From Cryptomeria japonica (taxonomy: Eukaryota; Streptophyta; Pinopsida; Cupressales; Cupressaceae): a stretch of DNA of 64,000 bases. The position numbers and the translations under genes are program-made. Of this stretch, positions 46,406 through 56,332 are shown piece by piece; positions within the stretch are counted from its first letter, which is position 1; each line of letters starts with the position of its first letter. The stretch is from NCBI RefSeq assembly GCF_030272615.1, contig NC_081406.1, forward strand, positions 142,903,041-142,967,040. The letters run 5' to 3'. The notes beneath the pieces were generated by a model. That model was not told the origin of the DNA. It ran no database searches and saw only the letters and a list, made by a program, of their open reading frames with translations.

Positions 46406-47627
46406 TGTAAAGCGGAAAAATCGAACCCTAGTTGTTCTCCCCTCCCCAACTCCAAGGAGAGAGAAGGGAGATTCACTAGGGTTGATGGTTTTCACTTAGG
46501 GGAGACTTTACATTCAAAAGAGGGGTTGAAACCCACAAGATCCAATCCCACATAATGCAAGATTGGATTCTATATGAGTTTCAAGGGTTAAGACAGCAAG
46601 GCTACCCTCTTTTGTAAAGAATGTATATAGAATGATTAAGCTAGGAATACATAGAAAGTGAGAAAGATTCGCTTATAAACTGAGATAGGGATATAGGATG
46701 AAGCTGCGGACCTGGAATTAGTAGTAAAATATCGAGACGGTGTTGTCCTACAAATTTGAGCAAAAGTTGAAGGGACGATGGCGCCCGGCGTGCACATGGT
46801 CCTCCGAAAAATCCGCGAAACGAAGGGGGATCTGTTCATCTCTGCACAAGGATTCCAGATCTTCAATTACAGCCGCGTACCTGCAACCTACACACAGAAA
46901 AGAGAGGATGATTGGGGAGTTAGGGATGAGGGGTTTGCCTTTAGGTCAAACCATGGTTTTGGAATTAACCAAGAAATGAGAAATTGCTATAAATGTAAAT
47001 GATTGTAATGTAAAACAAGTACTAGTACCTTGTTGTAAGGATGTTTGTATCCTTATATGCGAAGGTATAGATGTTGTTGTATGTTGTATGTTGTATGTTG
47101 TAGTATGTGATATCCTCTTCAATGGTTGAATCCTTGTCTTGAATGCAACACTTAGCATTGAATGGAGACTTAGAATGCTCAATTGCTTGAAGGAATGCTT
47201 GAATGCTTGAATGTTTGAATAGAGTTTCCACGTCTTGTACACATATGTCCTTTCTTCTTTTTTCATCTGCCCCAAAATGGGAGAGGAAAATGTAGTTTAT
47301 ATACTTGTCAATTAGGGCTGATAGACTGATTTTTCCGACCTTGGGCCGACCAGGAAGTGTTATTTTCCAATTTGCAAACTTAAAGACCCGAAGCCCCATA
47401 GGAGACCGGGCCCAAAATAGGGCCAGGGACCAGGGCGCTGGGCACCATCGTCCTGGGGGACCAGGGCACTGGGCACCTTGGTCCTGAAGGACCAGGGCGC
47501 TGGGTGCTCTGGTCCCACCTCCCGGGACAGCAGGGTGCAAGGAGGGATCAGGCAGGGTGCTGGAAAAATGCAGTTTTTGATGTTGTGGACAAGTTTCGGG
47601 GTCTCCATTCAGGTTCCATGTTGCATT
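46406..47627 (-). mobile_element. Left LTR of element C, end missing
   Basis: It aligns with 14858-16124 of B from TGTAAAGCGG up to CCATGTTGCATT. The last ~45 bp before GATGCTACA are absent because the inversion junction lies here. It carries the 33 bp motif at 46772-46804 and a heptamer repeat (TTGTATG, about three units) near 47070-47100. Confidence 0.9.
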
Positions 47628-48405
47628 CAAGACAAGGATTCAACCATTGAAGAGGAGATCACATACTACAACATACAACATACAACATACAACATACAAC
47701 ATACAACATACAACATACAACATACAACATACAACAACATCTATACCTTCGCATATAAGGATACAAACATCCTTACAACAAGGTACTAGTACTTGTTTTA
47801 CATTACAATCATTTACATTTACAGCAATTTCTCATTTCTTGGTTAACTCCAAAACCGGGGTTTGACCTAAAGGCAAACCCCTCATCCCTAACCCCCCAAT
47901 CGTCCTCTCTTTTCTGTGTGTAGGTTGCAGGTATGCGGCTGTAATTGAAGATCTGGAATCCTTGTGCAGAGACGAACAGATCCCCCTTCGTTTCGCAGAT
48001 TTTTCGAAGGACCGTGTGCACGTCGGGCGCCATTGTCCCGTCAACTTTTTCTCAAATTTGTAGGACAATGCCATCTCAACATTTTACTACTAATTCCAGG
48101 TCCGCAGCTTCATCCTATATCCCTATCTCAGTTTATAAGCGAATCTTTCTCACTTTCTATGTAATCGTAGCTTAATCATTCTATATACATTCTTTACAAA
48201 AGAGGGTAGCCTTGCTGTCTTAACCCTTGAAACTCATATAGAATCCAATCTTGCATTGTGTGGGATTGGATCTTGTGGGTTTCAACCCCTCTTTTGAATG
48301 TAAAGTCTCCCCTAAGTGAAAACCATCAACCCTAGTGAATCTCCCTTCTCTCTCCTTGGAGTTGGGGAGGGGAGAACAACTAGGGTTCGATTTTTCCGCT
48401 TTACA
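47619..48405 (+). mobile_element. Sense-orientation LTR part of element C
   Basis: This is the reverse complement of about 46406-47146 and ends CCGCTTTACA, directly before the PBS, as a 5' LTR should. With the left LTR it forms an inverted repeat with arms of ~740 bp and a ~475 bp centre. It holds the 33 bp motif at 48007-48039. Confidence 0.9.
47672..47734 (+). repeat. Heptamer microsatellite (CATACAA)9
   Basis: Nine perfect units of CATACAA lie within the sense-orientation LTR part. The equivalent place in the left C LTR has about three units and in the B LTRs about two, so this copy has expanded. Confidence 0.95.
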
Positions 48406-49591
48406 TTTTGGTGAACCCAATGTGAACATCCTCATTTTGATTATTCATGGTTAGATCTGAAAATTTTGCTTTCCTAATTATATTTCCATGTTTGATCTTT
48501 TGCAAATTTTAGAGGTTGATTGCATAAAAAACCCTAAAATTTTCTTTTTAGTAATTAAACTTGTGAAATGTTTAATTGTTAATGCTTGTTTCAGATCTAC
48601 CCTTCTATTGCAAATTGTCAATTCATATTTGTGCTTTAATTTTGAAAATTAAGTGGTTAAGTGTCAAAACCCTAATTTTTGAAACCCTCTTGATTCAACC
48701 TTTGTCCGACAATTTCACTGATCAAAACATCTCCAAATCAGCTGTAACTTTGGATTCCGCAATAAAATCATAATATCTTTCATCCCTGAAAATTTGGAAA
48801 AAAGTTGTGAGGACTGTGTGCACTCCGAGTGCCATCGTCCCCGACATTTTTTCCGAAATTTCGGGAGCTAGATCTTACTGTATTTTTCTGCTAAAATCCA
48901 GAATTTTGGCTGATTTCATCAATTCTAACACTTTCAAAATTACAGTCAAAGTTGGTCTAGTGATTGCTTGGATTGAGGCTTCTAATCATTCAAAAAATTG
49001 TTGAAATTGAAATTTGTGTCAAAATTGTGTTTCTTACAGTCCTAAATCTGAAAAGTGTGTTATCATTGATTCGAAATTTCAGTGCTTTATTCAAATTTTT
49101 GCAATTTGTGACTTTTGAAATTAAGTGCTTAATTACAACAACTTTGATTTCCGCTTTCAAAATTGAATTTTGCGTGAAATTGAGTCAATTTTCAAATTTC
49201 AAAACTTGCATTGCTTTTGGTATTCCCTCTAAAATCATAAAATTCAAAATTTTAGTTTCCCTCTCTTTTTCAAAATTCAAATTTTGCATTTTTTGACAAT
49301 CTGGGTAGGGTTCAATTTTGAGATTGCAACTTTAATTTGGCCTATCTACAGATCGTAAAATCACTCAATTTTTTCAGATTAGCTTTAAAATCATCATAAC
49401 TTTCATCCCTGCAAATTTTGAAAAAAGTTGCGAGGACCGTGTGCACCCCGAGTGCCACGGTCCCGGACATTTTTTCCAAAATTTTGGGAGATTGTCCTGA
49501 TTGTATTTAACAGCTTAAATATAGAAGATTGGCTGATTTTACTGAAATTTGCTACCTCTAAAATTCAAAATCTTCTCTCTCTCTTTAGTGC
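48406..49591 (+). other. PBS and leader of element C with two 33 bp GC-rich motifs
   Basis: TTTTGGTGAACCCAATGTGA at 48406-48425 is the primer site block shared with B. The leader then carries the 33 bp motif at 48809-48841 and 49432-49464. In the second copy arms GGACCGTG (49434-49441) and CACGGTCC (49456-49463) pair perfectly, with inner arms GCAC and GTGC around the loop CCCGA. The long leader frame seen in B is here broken by a stop near 48771 and a shift near 48998. Confidence 0.75.
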
Positions 49592-52500
49592 ATGAGTTTT
49601 ACAACAATAAGTCCTACTTACACTATTCCCATTAGACGAAGCCTTAGAATTAAGTCCTTCCAAGGTTTAATTATTGAGGAGATGGAACCTAATTTGAATG
49701 GCCTTTTTAACGAGGACATGGGTAATTCCTCTAATCCTCTTAATGATGAAGAAGCTCTCCATGAGGTTTCTATAGAACAACTTTCAAAATTGGATAACCA
49801 ATTTGATGGTTTTCGACAATGGATGTCTCAAGAATACCCCGATAGTCAAGCTCTTCCTTTAATTGAGGGTCTAAAACGTATGCTTCAAAGTGATAAGAAT
49901 GGAATTGATATTTTGCGTGGTATTGCACACATTGTGGATTCAAATGTGATGCCTATGAAAAGTTGTGCCAAAACCTTAGGTTATACACAACCTCCTACTC
50001 AAGTTAATCATTCTATTCCTTTAACAACTCCTATTGCTAGTATACCTACTTTTACATCAAACATAATGACTACTTCAATACAAGACATTCCTCCTATGAT
50101 CACTAGTCATGGGGGCAACCCCTCTTCTTCAATCAACCCTCTTCCTTCATTCAATCCGACTTCTTCATTCATTCCTTCAATGAGTGTTCCTATTATATCT
50201 CCACAAATGAACATGACACAAGGGGGCAATTCATTTAACCCTTCCATTCCTCCTTGTAGTGTTCCTCCTTTCCAATCATCTCCTATGACTAACTATCATA
50301 GTGTCCCACCACCCTACTCTCTACCTTCTTTCAATAACATAACACCTCCATCACAATCTAACACATCTAATATGAACTCTTCGACTAAAGCGACCATTAA
50401 CAATCTTGCACAAACTGTCTCTTCTTTACAGCAACAAATTGCGTCTATGAATCAATCTAAGTTTAGTGTGCCCACATTTGATGTTGCAAGCCCACTTTCT
50501 CTTGACATTGTTCGAGCTATTCCACCTAAACATGTTGAAATTCCGCATTTGGAGCTTTATAATGGTAAGGGTGATCCTCTAACATATGTTAAGACCTTTC
50601 AAACAATATGTACTGATTTTGCTTATGACCAAAGGTTGCTTGCAAAACTGTTTACTAGAACATTAAGAGACAAAGCCCTACAATGGTATTGCTCATTGCC
50701 TTCCTATTCTATTTCTTCTTTTGAACAACTTGCAAATGCTTTCATTCAACAATTTCAAAACAATATAAGTCCTAAAGTTACTTTGATTGATTTAATGCAT
50801 TGTAAACAAGGTGTTAAAGAAAAAGTGACTGATTTCATTGGTAGATATAAGCATTTGTATGCTCAAATTTCTTTTCCAGTGCCTGACAATGATATTCAAA
50901 GAATCTTTATTTCTAATTTACAAAAAGATATTCGAGACAAACTCCTATTTTCTGAGTTTACTTCTTTCCAACAGTTGTGCGCAACTCTTCACAATTATCA
51001 ACTGACTGTGAGTCAAATGGAACAATCACATCCTATGGCTCCGAGTGATAAGGGTGATAGTAGTCAACAACCATTTGGGAAGTTTAAACCGAACAGAGAA
51101 TCCATTAAATTCAATGAAAACATCATCAACAACAATGTGAATGCAGCATCAGGTGTGCCTCCTATTTCTAAGTTTTTCAAGAAAGAAAGAAAGTTTACTC
51201 CTTTGAATGAATCATTGCATAGTATTATGAATAAGTTATTGGAACAAAATGTGCTTACTCTTCCTCCTATAAGGCAAATAGATCCTGCAAAGATTAATTC
51301 ACCCTATTTTGATAACAAATCTTTTTGTCAATTTCATCATCAACCTGGGCATGATACTGAAAAATGTTTTGCTTTAAAGGGTAAAATTCAAGATTTGATT
51401 GATAATAATACTATTTCTATTTTTGGAGTGAATGATAAAGGCAATACATCTATAGCTCCTCCTAACCAAAATCTTCAGATTTTTACTGATCCATTACCTT
51501 CTCATACCTCTAATGTGATTGATACAACTGATTCCTCTGTCTCACCTGATGATCTTATGTCTATGACTTCGAATGTGATTAACTTTGTAGAGCAGCAGAA
51601 AATCCCTAAAGAACCTTCCATCACCTTTGATTCTAGTGAAACTATCAGGGCACCTGATGGTCCTTTATATATAGTTGCAAAAGTCAAGAATACACCTTGC
51701 CGTGGAGTGCTTATTGATCATTCTTGTATGGTTAATGTCATTACTGAAGAATTTCTTTTTACTTTGCAATTGAATCAAGTGATCTATGATGAAACAAATG
51801 TGGTTGTGAAACTATTTGATGCATTTTCTTCTCCTGCAATTGGTTCTATTACATTACCTATTGAGGTCCATAACAAATCCCTTGATGTGGACTTTGCTAT
51901 TATTCCATCATCCAAACAATTTCGTGTGAAGCTAGGCTATCCTTGGCTATCTTCCATGAAAGCTATTGCTTCTCCTATTCACAAGTGTTTGAAATTTCCC
52001 CATAATGGTGAAGTTGTTACTGTCAATCATAGTCTCTTTAAACCAGCTGAAAGAACTTCTAGCATTCCTATTGATTATTTTTGGCCTAAACAATTCCAAT
52101 CTCTTCCTCCACGAAGTGATCATCTTTTCAAATCCTATCAAAAGTGGAAAAAAGATATGATCCTATCTCTAAGTGAACCTAGAACACCCAAACTTGACAT
52201 TCCTATCATTCTTGAGAAGGAAGTTCTTCCTTTGAAAGATAAAACTAATGTCTTTCCTCAAGAAGATTCCCAACCCATCCCTATGGATGTGACTATGCCT
52301 ATATCTAATACACTTCCTAAAAGTAGACCTATCCCTCCTCGTCATGATGGACTTGGTCTCCTTCCTAAACCAAATATTCCTCCCTTATATGGAGCAGTTC
52401 CTCTTCCTTCCTCTTATGGAGAGAAGAGACCTTCCTCTTCTCCTATTTTTCAGCCTAAGAGACCACAACCTAAACACCCAAGTGATAAGGATGAGAACAT

Positions 52501-53002
52501 TCCTCCTCCTCAATCTTCTCAACTTCCTACTAAGACTAGACGAAATCATTCTGCACGAGAACGCCGATGAAAGCGTCGTCTTAGAGCTCAAACTTTGCAA
52601 TCCCCAAAAACACCTTCAACAAGCATTATTCCATTTTCTCCTCAGTCGGAAATTGAGCCAAAATCTCCTAAACATAAGATGCATGATGGTCTTGATCCTG
52701 TGCGAGTTAAAGACCCTATTTTTATAAATCTTGATGATGATATAGATGAAAATGTTACTTCTCTTGCTTCTGATAGTGAATATGAACTTGTTGATGTTGA
52801 TAACCATTTATCTAACGAATTTTCTAAAGCACTTATCCTAGCTCCTAGACAAGAACAACGTGGCTTGGAACATGAACATAGTCCTTGTTTGGATCTTGTG
52901 ATAGCTCCATCTGCTATGTTGGATGTTCCTCCTCTAGCGTTTTCCCAACCTTCCCGAAACATTGATCAGCAAGATCGGGGGGTAGATGAAGTGCTAGACT
53001 AG
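49592..53002 (+). pseudogene. Gag-protease polyprotein of element C
   Basis: From the ATG at 49592 the frame is open for 992 codons to a TGA at 52568-52570 and then continues in the same frame to 53002, a total of about 1,136 residues. B has CGA at that codon, so the stop is probably a C-to-T change. Gag core lies at about residues 320-480 (LELYNGKGDPLTYVKTFQ), the zinc-binding motif FCQFHHQPGHDTEKCFALK near residue 585, and the retropepsin-like part near residues 690-810 (GVLIDHSCMVNVITEEF, LGYPWLSSM). The catalytic-triad position reads D-H-S, unlike the D-S/T-G of active proteases. The Pro-rich tail ends RNIDQQDRGVDEVLD. It would form the particle shell of the element. Confidence 0.9.
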
Positions 53003-53683
53003 TTCATTAGCATAGCAGATTCTCTCCTCCTCTCTTTTGTTACTTCTTCTATGTGTTATTCTCATTCTTCTATTTGTTGTCCTTAGTGTTGTCTACTTGA
53101 GGATGATGCAAAACATTGAGATCTCTTTTGGTCTCTCTCATGTTGACTCAAAAGACACGTGTTCCCTTCTTCTAGGTGACCTTCCTTGATTGGGGAATGA
53201 AGAACAATTATGCATACATACATATGATATACATGAATTATCATACAGCATACTGACCCCGAGGAAAGCGAAGTCACCTTGTGCTTTGTGTTTTCTGTCT
53301 ATTATCCTTGGGCTTATCTCACACTTGGGGGCTAAATCCTTGTGATAACGTGCTCCTTTCTCATTTCTTATATGTATCACTACCTTAAAGCAATCACCCC
53401 CGGTGAGGCATGTGCGATCGCTTTAATGTAGGGGGGCATACATCCTGTTCATATCTTTTTCAAGATACTTAAAAATTTCTTGACAAATTTAGCTTTGCCT
53501 TGAAAATTTTTGATATCTTTCTTGCATGACTCATAGTGAGGGAACCTTACTAATGATAGTCATGGTTCTCCCTCATGATCTTCCCTTTTACTTTGTCAAT
53601 CGAAGTCGTAAGATCCTTAGTCCACTGGGGGCTTGGTGTATCTTGCCTCCTTGACGTGGTGAAAGTCTTTCAATGTTGTTTCC
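53003..53683 (+). other. 3' non-coding part of element C
   Basis: It matches the reverse complement of 16160-16864 in B and keeps the inverted repeat at 53385-53426 (arms TTAAAGCAATC and GATCGCTTTAA). The match with B stops at GTTGTTTCC (53683), before the PPT. Confidence 0.75.
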
Positions 53684-54084
53684 ACCTTTTTTGCCCCTCC
53701 CTAAATGAGAGAGGAAAATGTAGTTTATATACTTGTCAATTAGGGCTGATAGACTGATTTTTCCGACCTTGGGCCAACCAGGAAGTGTTATTTTCCAATT
53801 TGCAAACTTAAAGACTTGAAGCCCCATAGGAGACCGCGCCCAAAATAGGGCCAGGGACCAGGGCGCTGGGCACCATGGTCCTGGGGGACCAGGGCGCTGG
53901 GCGCTCTGGTCCCACCTCCCGGGACAGCAGGGTGCAAGGAGGGATCAGGCAGGGTGCTGGAAAAATGCAGTTTTTGATGTTGTGGACAAGTTTCGGGGTC
54001 TCCATTTAGGTTCTGTGTTGCATCACCATCGTGAAGACCCAAATGCGGTCGAAATTGCAAGTGTCGCAATTTTAGGACGCTACA
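53684..54084 (-). mobile_element. Right LTR remnant of element C
   Basis: About 400 bp equal to the last third of the plus-strand LTR (from near 47250 in the left copy) including the TATA region and the GGGACCAGGGCGCTGGGC repeats, ending GACGCTACA. It lacks one of the GGGACCAGGG-type units present in the left LTR. Confidence 0.9.
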
Positions 54085-54089
54085 TACAT

Positions 54090-54550
54090 ATATATGTAAA
54101 CAAAAGTTCATAAACAAATAAATAACCATAAATATGCATCTTATCACTATTTTTTGGAATCAAACTATTAAACATTCACAATACTATTGACAAAAACTAA
54201 TAAGAACAACAATTCAATCATTTGAAATCATGCAAAAACAAAAAATTCACTTACTTCTATGTATAAAATAGTGATAGAAGTGTAGACACAGTTCCAGTGG
54301 GGCCTTCAATGACCTCAAAAACTTCTTTTGAGGCCATTGAGGCTCTTGGGCAACTAAAACTATGTCTATAAACCATGTACGCACTACATTAATAACTGCA
54401 TACACGTTGTTAGTCCATAAAATGTTGACAAGCCCAACGGTATTCTTTTTTCCCATTTTAGACTAATAAGTAGCATGTATGCACTCCTAAGCCTAAAAAA
54501 TGTTATCGCATGGTAACAAATAATGGGCTTAGTAAAAGTAATAAGTACCG
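54090..54550. other. AT-rich stretch between element C and the gap
   Basis: It should be the upstream side of the transposase before C inserted. At 54302-54345 an imperfect inverted repeat (CCTTCAATGACCTCAAAA and TTTTGAGGCCATTGAGG) can form a hairpin. The block AATTCACTTACTTCTAT at 54244 followed by GTAGACACAGTT recurs at 55849-55882. Confidence 0.5.
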
Positions 54551-55050
54551 NNNNNNNNNNNNNNNNNNNNNNNNNNNNNNNNNNNNNNNNNNNNNNNNNN
54601 NNNNNNNNNNNNNNNNNNNNNNNNNNNNNNNNNNNNNNNNNNNNNNNNNNNNNNNNNNNNNNNNNNNNNNNNNNNNNNNNNNNNNNNNNNNNNNNNNNNN
54701 NNNNNNNNNNNNNNNNNNNNNNNNNNNNNNNNNNNNNNNNNNNNNNNNNNNNNNNNNNNNNNNNNNNNNNNNNNNNNNNNNNNNNNNNNNNNNNNNNNNN
54801 NNNNNNNNNNNNNNNNNNNNNNNNNNNNNNNNNNNNNNNNNNNNNNNNNNNNNNNNNNNNNNNNNNNNNNNNNNNNNNNNNNNNNNNNNNNNNNNNNNNN
54901 NNNNNNNNNNNNNNNNNNNNNNNNNNNNNNNNNNNNNNNNNNNNNNNNNNNNNNNNNNNNNNNNNNNNNNNNNNNNNNNNNNNNNNNNNNNNNNNNNNNN
55001 NNNNNNNNNNNNNNNNNNNNNNNNNNNNNNNNNNNNNNNNNNNNNNNNNN
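54551..55050. other. Assembly gap of exactly 500 N
   Basis: The run of N is exactly 500 bases, the usual placeholder for a join of unknown size. True distance, order and orientation of the two sides are not shown by the sequence. Confidence 0.99.
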
Positions 55051-55860
55051 GACACCATATGGTGTAGTTATGGGTCATTGGTGTCTCGAGGGGCCTTAAG
55101 GGGTCATAGGACACCATATGACCTCTTAGGAAACAATACAACCTCTAATGACACCTAAGGGTTTATATGGTGGGCTAATAAACTGATATATTAAATTTAA
55201 AGTTATGAATAGAACATCATACAATGAGACTCCAAGGGAACAAACAATGAGGCTTCCCTAAAAAGCAAGTGTAAGATCTTGACCTAACCCTAAGACCACT
55301 GCCTAAGTTCTAAAACATATGATGCTATTAAATTTGCAAGGTTATAAGACTGATCTCGATTGTGACTATAGGAATTACACACTTGAGTTCTTTCAAGGGT
55401 ATGTACTATTCCAAGCTGTTTGACAAGTGATGATCATCATATACTACCACTTCCATGCATACAACAAACTTTAATTTCTTTAGGTGACAGGCATTGTGTA
55501 ACAACATAGGAACTCTCACATACCCACCACTATCATTCTACAAGACATCATTTGTGTTACTCTCCCTCTTTCTCTTCCTACCTGTTGTTTCCTTCTGAAA
55601 AACATATTGCAGGTACTCTAACTCATCATGTTGCTTTGTTGACACTATTTTCCACATCTACTCTACTCATTAAAAACACATTCGAGAAGAATATTGCTGC
55701 AGGTTTCCTTGTTTGCCATGGTAATACAGTTGTGGTTCAATTTCAAACCCTATTCCTCCTATTCAATATACAAACACAAATCCATCAATCAATTTTCTTA
55801 AGAGAGAATACATGATAAAAATCAAAGAGGAAGTTGCAGACAAGAAATAAATTCACTTAC
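55051..55860. other. Stretch right of the gap, no recognised genes
   Basis: The first ~110 bp contain repeated ACACCATATG and GGTCAT/ATGACC words, including the palindrome ACCATATGGT at 55055. The rest is AT-rich with only short frames. Confidence 0.4.
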
Positions 55861-55889
55861 TTCTATAGAAGTGCAGACACAGTTGCAAT

Positions 55890-56047
55890 GGGGTATGGAG
55901 GGAGGGAGGGAGAGAAGAAGAGAAAGAAGGATGTGGTATGGAGGAAGGGAGAAGGGGAGAGAGCAAGAGAGAGAGGGAGGGATGGGGTATGGAGGAAGGG
56001 AGAAGGGGAGAGAGCAAGGGAGAGAGAGAGGGATGGGGCATGGAGGA

Positions 56048-56083
<36 letters not shown>
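55890..56083 (+). repeat. Purine (GGGA/GA) minisatellite and microsatellite
   Basis: GGGAGGGA-type runs are followed by two or three copies of a ~60 bp unit (ATGGGGTATGGAGGAAGGGA, GAAGGGGAGAGAGCAAG) and end in a (GA) run at about 56050-56083. Opposite-strand Ser/Leu/Pro-rich frames arise from it. Confidence 0.95.
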
Positions 56084-56088
<5 letters not shown>

Positions 56089-56124
56089 CCTTGTATGCAT
56101 TTGAGAGGGGGAGACAATACACTC

Positions 56125-56260
56125 ACATGTGTATATATATGTTTAATATATTATATATTATATGTATATACACATATTATATATACAATAGATCATATTA
56201 TATACATATATTATATGTATATACACATATTATATATAGAATATCATATTATACAATAGC
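56125..56260. repeat. Palindromic TA-rich repeat
   Basis: Two units of about 55-60 bp share ATATTATATGTATATACACA and TATTATATATA; each is close to its own reverse complement. It may form cruciform structures and mislead read alignment. Confidence 0.85.
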
Positions 56261-56261
56261 G

Positions 56262-56332
56262 TGTACATGCTGTTTATAAGAAAATGAGCACGTACGCGCT
56301 GCTTACACCATAAGTACCCCCGTACGCGCTTT
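56262..56332 (+). repeat. CpG-rich repeat, right
   Basis: GAAAATGAGCACGTACGCGC at 56281 with CCGTACGCGCTTTT at 56319 match the cluster at 37255-37345 in the same orientation. The two sites lie near the proposed two sides of transposon T. Confidence 0.65.

Larger units (their letters stand above)
46406..54084. mobile_element. Element C: B-family element with an inverted interior
   Basis: The outer ends have the orientation of a minus-strand element: TGTAAAGCGG at 46406, GCTACA at 54084, flanked by TACAT. The interior, however, reads plus. From left to right: antisense LTR (46406-47627), sense-orientation LTR part (47619-48405), PBS, leader, gag-protease (plus), 3' non-coding part, then an antisense LTR remnant (53684-54084). 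Inverting about 47628-53683 restores the normal order, apart from lost pieces (PPT, ~45 bp of the left LTR, ~115 bp of the right LTR). A 9 bp match, TGTTGCATT, lies at the left breakpoint. Confidence 0.9.

Noticed and set aside
47666-47740. Possible CRISPR-like or regulatory repeat array
   Set aside because: It is a perfect head-to-tail heptamer without spacers, inside a plant LTR.
47022-47865. Frames of 60-202 codons with NIQHTTY or PQHQKLHFSS words
   Set aside because: They lie in LTR sequence and follow the heptamer and GGGACCAGGG repeats; the same words appear in every LTR copy.
54384-55158. Frames of 185-224 codons across 54.4-55.2 kb
   Set aside because: They consist mainly of N from the gap and carry no information.
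55822-56259. Ser/Leu/Pro-rich and Arg/Glu/Gly-rich frames of 77-141 codons
   Set aside because: They are translations of the GA/GGGA repeat and the TA-rich repeat on either strand.
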